NCBI GenBank assembly: GCA_050259035.1 | Contig: JBLMZW010000192.1 | Location: forward strand, 1-6,300 | DNA length: 6,300 nucleotides | Direction of reading: 5' to 3' | From: JBLMZW01 sp050259035 | GTDB lineage: Bacteria > Bacillota > Syntrophomonadia > Syntrophomonadales > DTU052 | Part shown: positions 1 to 5,304 of the stretch, piece after piece | Numbering within the stretch: position 1 is the first letter of the stretch | Layout: each line of letters begins with the position of its first letter | Notes under the pieces: model-generated | Told to the model about the DNA's origin: nothing | The model's database searches: none | The model's input: the letters and a program-made list of their open reading frames with translations, nothing else | Translations under genes and position numbers: made by a program

Positions 1-932
1 GCTCTAGCCCAGATCCGGCGTGCCGCCCTGAGCTTGGCAATTTCTTCGAAGAAATCAATGTGAGCGTTAAAGAAAAAGGAGAGCCGGGAAGCGAACTGGT
101 CAACATGCAGGCCTTTACGGCGAATTACGTCTTCGACGTATTCCATGCCGTCCCTTAAAGTAAACGCCAGTTCCTGAACCGCGGTTGAGCCAGCCTCCCT
201 TATGTGATAACCGCTGATGCTAATAGTATTCCAGCGGGGAACATACTTACTGCCGAATTCGACGGTATCACTGATCAGTTTAACCGAGGGTTCGGGCGGG
301 CACATAAAGGTTTTCTGGGCGATGAATTCTTTTAACATGTCATTCTGGATGGTGCCGCCGATTTTATCCAGGGAGACACCCTGTTCCTGGGCGGAGGCTA
401 GGTACATGGACCATAAAACCGAGGCCGGGGGATTTATCGTCATGGAGGTGGTTATTTGATCAAGGGCGACCCCACGTATGAGATCCCTGAAGTCTACGAT
501 GGTATCGATAGCGACCCCGCATTTTCCGCACTCTCCCTTAGCTCGGGGGGAGTCGGTATCATAACCCATTAAAGTCGGAAAATCGAAAGCCGTGCTGAGA
601 CCGGTTTGACCGGCGGATAAAAGATAATGCCAGCGTTTATTGGTTTCGACTGCGGTACTCATTCCGGAAAACATACGGAATGTCCAGTATTTGCCCCGGT
701 ATCCGGTGGGTTGATTGCCACGCAAGTAGGGGAATTGGCCCGGGTAGGCTATATCCCGTTCAAAATCCATGTCCTGAATATCCTCAGGGCCGTATATACG
801 TTTGATTTCCAGATCCGAAACCGTGGTCCAGTTTTCCTTTTGGTCGGCCTGTTTGACCACCGATTTCTTTACTTCATCTTCCCACTTTTTTCTCAACTGA
901 CTGGACTTGTCCAGTAATTCTTTCGTAAACAG
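1..932 (-). CDS. Adenosylcobalamin-dependent acyl-CoA mutase, large subunit (isobutyryl-CoA mutase-like), C-terminus off the window
   Basis: This is the substrate-binding TIM-barrel part of a B12-dependent acyl-CoA mutase, which moves a thioester-carbonyl group by a radical carbon-skeleton rearrangement. The 310 visible residues contain family motifs in order: YPGQFPYLRG (63-72), PTGYRG (75-80), TGLSTAFDFPTLMGYD (110-125), TSMTIN (162-167), GTIQND (193-198), PPEPS (212-216), ISISGYHIREAG (237-248) with the catalytic Tyr-His pair at 242-243, and LSFFFNAHIDFFEEIAK (284-300). The frame runs off the left edge without a stop, as expected for a protein of about 550 residues. From remembered alignments, the positions equal to Propionibacterium Tyr89 and Arg207 are Phe88 and Gln206; the spacing of 118 is identical. 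That Phe/Gln pair and the PTGYRG motif are typical of isobutyryl-CoA mutase rather than methylmalonyl-CoA mutase. There is no fused cobalamin or G-protein domain at the N-terminus, so this is not an IcmF fusion. The cobalamin-binding small subunit is not in view. The family call is very secure; the substrate is inferred. Confidence 0.94.
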   Translation of the reverse strand, partial: MFTKELLDKSSQLRKKWEDEVKKSVVKQADQKENWTTVSDLEIKRIYGPEDIQDMDFERDIAYPGQFPYLRGNQPTGYRGKYWTFRMFSGMSTAVETNKRWHYLLSAGQTGLSTAFDFPTLMGYDTDSPRAKGECGKCGVAIDTIVDFRDLIRGVALDQITTSMTINPPASVLWSMYLASAQEQGVSLDKIGGTIQNDMLKEFIAQKTFMCPPEPSVKLISDTVEFGSKYVPRWNTISISGYHIREAGSTAVQELAFTLRDGMEYVEDVIRRKGLHVDQFASRLSFFFNAHIDFFEEIAKLRAARRIWAR

Positions 933-947
933 CTAGAACAACCTCCC
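930..947 (-). promoter_or_regulatory. Ribosome binding site and probable CTG start codon of the mutase gene
   Basis: On the minus strand a strong GGGAGGT Shine-Dalgarno sits at 947-941. Nine bases separate GGAGG-T from a CTG at 932-930, and an in-frame TAG lies immediately upstream (935-933). No ATG or GTG occurs in this frame near the site: the next start-like codon is a TTG at residue 13, and the first in-frame ATG is at residue 55, well inside the conserved protein. Starting at CTG gives an N-terminus beginning M-F-T-K-E-L-L, which resembles the usual start of these proteins. A rare CTG start, or a point change or error from ATG, are the two readings. Confidence 0.7.
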
Positions 948-979
948 TCTTTCACTTCTCTAATTCTCTCTCTATCGGG

Positions 980-1531
980 CTAGTACTCTATACCGGCCTG
1001 CCCTTTGACCCCATTCTGGTAGTGGTGCTTAATCTCGTTTATCTCACTGACCATATCAGCTGCCTCCCGCACCTTATCGGTGGCATAGCGGCCGGTCAGT
1101 AAAAGATGCACCTGTGGTGGTTTATCATTAATCAGGTTAAGAAGTTCCTGTTCCTCAATCAGCCCGAAATCGACCGCCACATTTATCTCATCCAGAATCA
1201 CCATATTGAACTCGCCGTTGGTAACGGCTTCTCGGGCCTTAGCAAAACCTTTTAGGGCCAGTTCCACATCTATTGGAGCGGGTTTGCCCCGCATGACGAA
1301 ACTGTCCAAACCAAACTGATAAAAAACAAAACTGTCAGGAAGGTATTTTTCCGCCGCCAGAATTTCGCCATATTTTTTTCCCTTCATGAATTGGATCATG
1401 CAGACTTTGTGTCCCTGTCCTAAAGCTCTTAAGGCCTGGCCAAAGGCCGAAGTGGTTTTGCCCTTGCCCGGGCCGGTAATGACCATTATTAAGCCCTTTT
1501 CAGGCATGGTGACATTAGATTCTATTTTCAA
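980..1531 (-). CDS. cobO: ATP:cob(I)alamin / corrinoid adenosyltransferase, CobA/CobO/BtuR family
   Basis: This enzyme transfers the 5'-deoxyadenosyl group of ATP to the cobalt of a reduced corrinoid, giving adenosylcobalamin or its precursor. It is cytosolic. The 183-residue product fits the family length (about 170-200). It shows the family P-loop GPGKGKTT at 20-27, QFMKG at 47-51, a Walker-B-like MVILDEIN at 110-117, LLLTGRYA about 30 residues before the C-terminal block, and the diagnostic C-terminal EIKHHYQNGVKGQAGIEY (166-183). The chosen start is TTG at 1531, placed 9-11 bases after a near-perfect AGGAGGTG at 1548-1541. The frame stays open upstream to 1729, but that stretch has no family similarity. 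A second candidate start is the ATG at 1507, which would still keep the P-loop. The gene lies 47 bases upstream of the mutase on the same strand, so the two are probably one operon, supplying the mutase with its cofactor. No cobalamin riboswitch was recognised upstream. Confidence 0.95.
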   Translation of the reverse strand: MKIESNVTMPEKGLIMVITGPGKGKTTSAFGQALRALGQGHKVCMIQFMKGKKYGEILAAEKYLPDSFVFYQFGLDSFVMRGKPAPIDVELALKGFAKAREAVTNGEFNMVILDEINVAVDFGLIEEQELLNLINDKPPQVHLLLTGRYATDKVREAADMVSEINEIKHHYQNGVKGQAGIEY

Positions 1532-1548
1532 AGGGTTTCTCACCTCCT
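1529..1548 (-). promoter_or_regulatory. Shine-Dalgarno and TTG start of the adenosyltransferase gene
   Basis: The minus strand reads AGGAGGTG (1548-1541), then nine bases, then TTG (1531-1529). The match to the anti-SD sequence is near perfect and decides the start over both the longer upstream extension and the internal ATG at 1507-1505, which has no SD at a usual distance. Confidence 0.75.
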
Positions 1549-1810
1549 GTTTTTTGATAGAACTTCGTCGTTTATTTTTCAAAAACAATATATTTGAGTT
1601 TTTCTTGACGATTTTACTACATTTATACAATTGTTGCCATACAATAGTTGGGAAAAGTGAAATGAAAGCCCCTGGCGGCCCTAATACCTTACAGAAAACG
1701 CAGCCAAAGAATAGGGCAATTGACAACAAATGGATTCAAGGTTAGCCTTGAAATAATCCAGGGAGGTATATACTTTATCAGTCTAGCGGAACAAGGGGGG
1801 AGTGGAAATA
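1532..1810. other. Divergent intergenic region with repeated elements and possible promoters
   Basis: This stretch separates the minus-strand B12 operon from the plus-strand genes and has no convincing gene. It is AT-rich close to the adenosyltransferase. It contains a direct repeat ATACAAT at 1625-1631 and 1639-1645. The first copy overlaps the perfect palindrome ACAATTGT (1627-1634), and the repeat could be an operator for the leftward operon. A minus-strand TAAAAT (1616-1611) is a possible -10 for that operon, but no good -35 is seen. For rightward transcription there is a perfect TTGACA at 1720-1725 with only a weak -10 (TAGCCT, 1743-1748) at 17 bases. A second option is TTGAAA (1748-1753) with TATACT (1769-1774) at 15 bases. 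The promoter calls are weak. Confidence 0.4.
1735..1752. repeat. Perfect 7-bp hairpin in the divergent intergenic region
   Basis: TTCAAGG (1735-1741), loop TTAG, CCTTGAA (1746-1752) form a perfect inverted repeat. Flanking GGAT (1732-1735) and ATCC (1757-1760) could extend the pairing across a small asymmetric bulge. It is not followed by a T-run, so it is not a normal intrinsic terminator. It overlaps both candidate rightward promoters, so an operator is the likelier role. The function is unknown. Confidence 0.5.
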
Positions 1811-2386
1811 GTGCTTGTAAGACCTGAAAATGGACGTGCGAAAATACATGAACTGGGCAAAGAAATAAGGATCATTATTCCTTCCAGGAAAAATTGGTTT
1901 ACTATTTTGTTTATGGGATTCTGGTTATGTGGTTGGGCCGTGGGGGAATTTAGCGTTCCATTAGTGATTTTAAGTGATGATGCCCCTGGGGGAATGGATA
2001 TATTTCTAATTGCATGGCTTGTCGCATGGACAGTTGGTGGAATCCTGGCAATTCGTAATTTTCTTTGGAATCTGATTGGTCATGAGGAAATTATAATTTC
2101 GAGTAACACAATATCTATAGCAAGAAAGATTGCTGGTATAGGACGAAATAAAGAGTACTTGCTTTCAGAGGCGAAAAGGTTCAGGGTTTCGCTGGGAAGA
2201 AGTAGTCCATGGGCGAATGCTGGCCGAAGTCTTGATTTTTGGGGTCTAAAACAAGGTAGAATTAAATTCGATTATGGCATGAAAACTATTCGTTTTGCTG
2301 GTCCGATTGATGAAGCTGAGGCAACCAATGTTTTAGAACTCTTAAAAAGTCGGGGCTTTATAAGGGAAGCTAACGTTTCGATGTAA
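1811..2386 (+). CDS. Conserved hypothetical two-helix membrane protein with a PH-like cytosolic domain
   Basis: The 191-residue product has a short N-terminal strand region (about 1-28), two hydrophobic helices (about 29-55 and 62-86), and then a soluble domain of about 100 residues. That domain has alternating short strands: HEEIIISSNTISIARKI (91-107), YLLSEAKRFRVSL (116-128), GRIKFDYGMKTIRFAG (149-164). It ends in a helix, DEAEATNVLELLKSRG (167-182). The layout of two transmembrane helices followed by a 'display-strand / helix' ending recalls small bacterial PH-like membrane proteins. I do not recognise a named family, and no catalytic motif is visible. A GTG at 1802 also opens this frame, but it leaves only about one base after the purine run; GTG at 1811 lies eight bases after GGAG (1799-1802) and is preferred. 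The gene is followed after 18 bases by the VOC-fold gene, probably in one transcript. Confidence 0.8.
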   Translation: MLVRPENGRAKIHELGKEIRIIIPSRKNWFTILFMGFWLCGWAVGEFSVPLVILSDDAPGGMDIFLIAWLVAWTVGGILAIRNFLWNLIGHEEIIISSNTISIARKIAGIGRNKEYLLSEAKRFRVSLGRSSPWANAGRSLDFWGLKQGRIKFDYGMKTIRFAGPIDEAEATNVLELLKSRGFIREANVSM

Positions 2387-2404
2387 TAGATATGGAGGAT
2401 ATTT

Positions 2405-2731
2405 ATGAACAAGAAATTATTTCAATACCATCATATAGGAATTCCAACTAAGGTGCCTATTCCCGGCGAAGTATATCTGCCTGATTACAAGCTATATCAT
2501 TGTGGTTACGAAGATAGCGAGTTCGGCATAGAATGGATGCGCTACGAAGATGATTGTACCTTACCGGAGATCGTGAAAACCATACCCCATGTGGCTTTTA
2601 AAGTGGACGATGTCTACGAAGCTATAAAAGGAAGAAAAGTATTAATTGAGCCCAACAGTCCATCGGACGGGGTCATTGTAGCTTTCATAGAAGAAAATGG
2701 GGCACCAATTGAGTTAATTCAGGAGAGGTAA
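2405..2731 (+). CDS. VOC superfamily (glyoxalase/bleomycin-resistance fold) protein, short single-subunit form
   Basis: The 108-residue protein contains two compact beta-alpha-beta-type modules of the vicinal-oxygen-chelate fold. The first opens with YHHIGIP (8-14) and closes with GIEWMRYEDD (41-50). The second opens with IPHVAFKVDD (60-69), continues through a short helix (YEAIKG) and ends with VAFIEENGAPIELIQ (92-106). Candidate metal ligands by position are His10, Glu43, His62 and Glu103, matching the His/Glu set of metal-dependent glyoxalase-fold enzymes. At 108 residues it is shorter than classical glyoxalase I (about 130 or more) because the first module is trimmed; proteins of this fold usually dimerise. 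The substrate cannot be told from sequence. The start is ATG with GGAGG six bases upstream (2394-2398). It sits 18 bases after the membrane-protein gene. Confidence 0.88.
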   Translation: MNKKLFQYHHIGIPTKVPIPGEVYLPDYKLYHCGYEDSEFGIEWMRYEDDCTLPEIVKTIPHVAFKVDDVYEAIKGRKVLIEPNSPSDGVIVAFIEENGAPIELIQER

Positions 2732-2766
2732 CAAAGGGTTAAACATTGTATTATTAAATTATCGAA

Positions 2767-2890
2767 GGACCAAAGCGGAAGCTTGGCGAAACCGGATTAG
2801 AAGGCAGGACGGGTGAAGAATGATGAGAATCGTCCAACTGGGAACGCCGGGCTCCAGCCCGGCAACCAGGCGAAAGCCTGGCGAACCCAG
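2767..2890. other. Cluster of hairpins, possible structured RNA or intron remnant
   Basis: The stretch has dense complementary arms. Read on the + strand: CCAAAGC/GCTTGG with a GGAA loop (2770-2786); GGACG (2807-2811) with CGTCC (2831-2835) around a 19-base purine-rich loop; then an outer CTGGG (2838-2842) with CCCAG (2886-2890). The outer stem encloses two perfect hairpins: GCCGGGC-TCCA-GCCCGGC (2846-2863) and CCAGGC-GAAA-GCCTGG (2866-2881). The last three stems make a three-way junction, and GNRA-type loops are typical of folded RNAs such as group II intron domain I, riboswitches or other ncRNAs. No intron domain V, reverse transcriptase or known riboswitch core was recognised. The strand is not certain, although the GAAA and GGAA loops favour the + strand. 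Confidence 0.55.
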
Positions 2891-3036
2891 AACATCTTAC
2901 CTCTAACCTTTCACTTATTATCAGCCCTATTATTATTTGATAAGATAGATTGCTCGACCAATTGTTTTACTAAGGGCGGAAATCAAAGCGCTTTTCTAAA
3001 ACCTTAACATGTTGATTTTTTTCAGGGGACAGCAGG
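2891..3036 (+). other. AT-rich leader region before the MerR-type gene
   Basis: This stretch has no gene and no strong promoter hexamers that I can defend. Just before the regulator there is a short palindrome AACATGTT (3006-3013) followed, two bases on, by a run of seven T, too weak to call a terminator. The regulator's Shine-Dalgarno AGGGG (3024-3028) lies eight bases before its ATG. Confidence 0.35.
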
Positions 3037-3780
3037 ATGAATAAATATATCAAGACATCAGAAATAGCTAAAGTAGTGGGTGTACACCCCAATACCGTAA
3101 GACTGTACGAAGAATGGGGCTTTCTGCCGCCGATTCCTCGAAACGATAAAGGCTACAGGCTTTATACTCTTGATCATTTGGAACAGATGCGTCTTGCCAG
3201 AATAGCTCTGCGATGTGAGTTCGTTGAAGGAAACATCAGAGAACATGCCGCTGCTATAGTTAGAGCGGCTGCGAACGGAGACTTAGATCAGGCGGCTGGA
3301 AAAGCCAACGAGCATTTATCACATATAAGAGAAGAGCGTGCTAAGGCCGAAGAAGCGCTTGCACTATGTCAGAAGTGGCTTAATGGAGATTTTCCCACTG
3401 AGCCGGGGAGGCATTATAAGAGAACAGAGGTTGCCAAACTGGTCGGTGTTTCAATCGATATACTGAGAAACTGGGAAAGGAACGGCCTAATAAGTATTCC
3501 GAGAAGTGATAATAACTACCGAGTATATGGCTTAAAGGAAATATACCGGCTGAAGATCATCCGAACGCTAAGGAGCGCAAACTACAGTATGATGGCTATT
3601 CTCCGTATGATGAATTATATCGATATGGGGAACAGGGGAGATGTGTATGGCATAATCAATACTCCTTCCCCGGAAGAGGATATCGTCAGTGCAGCTGATA
3701 GATGGATATCTACCCTGACCGAGACGGAAGACGATGCCAAAGAGGTGATTATACAACTTAATAGGATGATGAAAAAATAA
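3037..3780 (+). CDS. Transcriptional regulator with two tandem MerR-type DNA-binding domains
   Basis: The 247-residue protein carries two copies of the MerR winged helix-turn-helix. The first, about residues 5-58, reads KTSEIAKVVGVHPNTVRLYE, then a wing with GYRLYTLDHLEQM. The second, about 128-180, reads KRTEVAKLVGVSIDILRNWE, then a wing with NYRVYGLKEIYRL. The copies match at most conserved positions, so they are an internal duplication. A linker of about 70 residues (60-127), rich in Ala, Glu, Arg and Lys and mostly helical, separates them. The last 60 residues are helical without the cysteines of metal sensors or an obvious drug-binding domain. A MerR dimer normally places two such domains on one operator; having both in one chain suggests pseudo-dimeric or multi-site binding. 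The start is ATG 3037 with AGGGG eight bases upstream. The MATE pump gene follows after 88 bases on the same strand and is the natural target. The effector is unknown. Confidence 0.93.
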   Translation: MNKYIKTSEIAKVVGVHPNTVRLYEEWGFLPPIPRNDKGYRLYTLDHLEQMRLARIALRCEFVEGNIREHAAAIVRAAANGDLDQAAGKANEHLSHIREERAKAEEALALCQKWLNGDFPTEPGRHYKRTEVAKLVGVSIDILRNWERNGLISIPRSDNNYRVYGLKEIYRLKIIRTLRSANYSMMAILRMMNYIDMGNRGDVYGIINTPSPEEDIVSAADRWISTLTETEDDAKEVIIQLNRMMKK

Positions 3781-3793
3781 CTGAGCAAATCCA

Positions 3794-3840
3794 AACCCTC
3801 CAGTATACCACCAGGGTTGTTGTCACGTTTTATAATGTGA
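3794..3840 (+). promoter_or_regulatory. Candidate promoter and operators for the MATE pump gene
   Basis: The gap between regulator and pump holds an inverted repeat AACCCT (3794-3799) / AGGGTT (3813-3818) with a 13-base spacer. Its left arm continues as CCAGTATAC, similar to MerR-family operator half-sites. Twelve bases downstream of the right arm is a perfect -10 TATAAT (3831-3836). It lies inside an 18-base imperfect palindrome, TCAC (3823-3826) to GTGA (3837-3840), in which 7 of 9 positions pair. No acceptable -35 hexamer lies 16-20 bases upstream of the -10, which fits an activator-dependent promoter. The first repeat could alternatively fold as a hairpin after the regulator gene, but no T-run follows it. 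Confidence 0.5.
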
Positions 3841-3868
3841 TGGCAATAAGAAAAAGGGGGGTTTTTTA

Positions 3869-5263
3869 GTGCCTGAAACTAATCAGGAGGTTATAACCGG
3901 TTCAGGAAGGTTAAAGCGGTTTAGTATTGAAAAGGATTTAATTAAGCTATCAACGCCAATACTGATCGGAATGATATTTGAACTAATATGCACCCTTCTG
4001 GATATTTTCTGGATTGCCAGAATCAACCCACAGGATACGGCTATTGTAAGCGGGGTAGGGCTCGCTTACCCCATCGCTTTCCTTCTGGTGGCCCTAATAC
4101 AGGGTATAAGTGCCGGAATATCTACCATCGTGGCCATAGCTGTCGGGCAAAAGAATTCAGAGTATACAAAAAAAGTTAGCAGAAACGGCTTCAATTTAAG
4201 CTTCTACTCAAGCCTGATAATTATCATGTTGGTGTACATCTTTTCCGGAAACATCATAAGTCTAATGGCAGGAAATGAGCTTTCAATAGCCACGAAAGGC
4301 TACGCCTGGGAATACCTTGCATTCTATATGCCCGGAATTTTCTTCCTCTTCTGCGCTCAGGCTTATCTTGCAGTTCTTCAGGGAGAAGGAAACACCAAAT
4401 ACATTGGAATAGCAATGTCTGTATCAACCATTATTAACGCGGTCCTGGATCCCGTTTTTATTTTTGTTTTGGGTTTCGGTGTAAAAGGCGCCGCGATGAC
4501 TACATCATTGGCCCAGATAATTCTGTTTGTTTATGTTTTGGTTATAATGCTTAAACAAGATAAGAGATTTCTTTCGATAAGGGGGTTAGTTTCAATTGAT
4601 TTTACAATAGTAAAAGAAATATTGAAGCTTGGAATTCCCCAAAGTATTAGCTTTTTAATACTTTCAGCATCCTTTGCCATAATGAACTGGTTTATAAGCT
4701 CCATTAGTGAGACATTTATGAACGCTTATACCATTGTAAGCAGGTTTGATGGTATATTGCTGACTCCGACCCTGGCGTTTTCCATCGGGCTATCCATCAT
4801 GATAGGTCAAAATTACGGGGCGGGGAATATAAACGAAATGAAATCCATTCTAAAAAGGGGTACCGGGCTGAATATGTTGGTTTCCCTTGGGACCGGCCTC
4901 CTTTATATGCTGATCGCTAAACCGTTGTTCGGAACAATGAGCGATATTCCGGTTGTAATATCTCTGGCAGTGAAACAGGTTTACTACCTGACCTTAATTA
5001 TGACGGTAGGTTCTGTTTTGGGTCTATGTGCGGGGGCAGCCCTCCAGGCGATAGAAAAACCTATTCATTCTACCTTTATCATGCTGCTGAGAATGCTTTT
5101 GTTTGTTGTCCCCTGTATAATTGTTCTGCAGTTCTTATTTGGTAAAACCGTGCAAAACGTTTGGGTTTCTTTAGCTGCAGGAAGCCTGTTGGGTGGAATA
5201 ATCGGCTTCGGAATGATATTAAGAAAAGTAAAGGAACTTTCGGTTTGCCGCGAGTTAACCTAA
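3869..5263 (+). CDS. MATE family multidrug/cation efflux transporter
   Basis: This inner-membrane antiporter exports organic cations or drugs in exchange for Na+ or H+. The 464-residue length is usual for the family, with about twelve hydrophobic helices in two six-helix halves. Signature stretches are STPILIGMIFELICTLLDIF (28-47), the GVGLAYP loop (63-69), QGISAGISTIVAIAVGQ (78-94), LAVLQGEGNTK (167-177), INAVLDPVFIFVLGFGVKGAA (189-209, also conserved) and, in the second half, LSIMIGQNYGAGN (308-320), which mirrors the VGQ motif of the first half. The start is GTG 3869, seven bases after a GGGGGG purine run (3856-3861). The gene lies directly behind the double-MerR regulator and is probably controlled by it. 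The sequence alone does not separate NorM-like from DinF-like subgroups or give the substrate. No clear intrinsic terminator is seen in the 41-base gap before the convergent kinase gene. Confidence 0.94.
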   Translation: MPETNQEVITGSGRLKRFSIEKDLIKLSTPILIGMIFELICTLLDIFWIARINPQDTAIVSGVGLAYPIAFLLVALIQGISAGISTIVAIAVGQKNSEYTKKVSRNGFNLSFYSSLIIIMLVYIFSGNIISLMAGNELSIATKGYAWEYLAFYMPGIFFLFCAQAYLAVLQGEGNTKYIGIAMSVSTIINAVLDPVFIFVLGFGVKGAAMTTSLAQIILFVYVLVIMLKQDKRFLSIRGLVSIDFTIVKEILKLGIPQSISFLILSASFAIMNWFISSISETFMNAYTIVSRFDGILLTPTLAFSIGLSIMIGQNYGAGNINEMKSILKRGTGLNMLVSLGTGLLYMLIAKPLFGTMSDIPVVISLAVKQVYYLTLIMTVGSVLGLCAGAALQAIEKPIHSTFIMLLRMLLFVVPCIIVLQFLFGKTVQNVWVSLAAGSLLGGIIGFGMILRKVKELSVCRELT

Positions 5264-5304
5264 AACGGAATAAGCTCTAAAAGGGATTCATATTGGCTTC
5301 CATC

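Noticed and set aside
217..917. Open frames on the + strand at 217-459 and 627-917
   Set aside because: They run opposite to the conserved mutase coding sequence, lack family similarity and are antisense shadows of it.
1532..1700. Possible cobalamin riboswitch upstream of the adenosyltransferase
   Set aside because: No B12-box-like sequence or multi-stem core could be recognised on the minus strand.
1532..1729. N-terminal extension of the adenosyltransferase to a start at 1729
   Set aside because: The extra 66 residues are unlike the family and AT-rich; the strong Shine-Dalgarno at 1541-1548 points to TTG 1531.
1386..1745. 119-residue open frame on the + strand
   Set aside because: It is antisense to the adenosyltransferase and its upstream region; no ribosome binding site or recognisable product.
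2813..3007. 64-residue open frame starting at GTG in the intergenic region
   Set aside because: Its first third lies over the perfect hairpins, the composition is not protein-like, and no convincing Shine-Dalgarno precedes it.
5264..5304. Bidirectional terminator between the MATE and kinase genes
   Set aside because: Only a weak AATAAG/CTTATT pairing with a long loop that runs into the kinase end; no GC-rich hairpin with a T-run.
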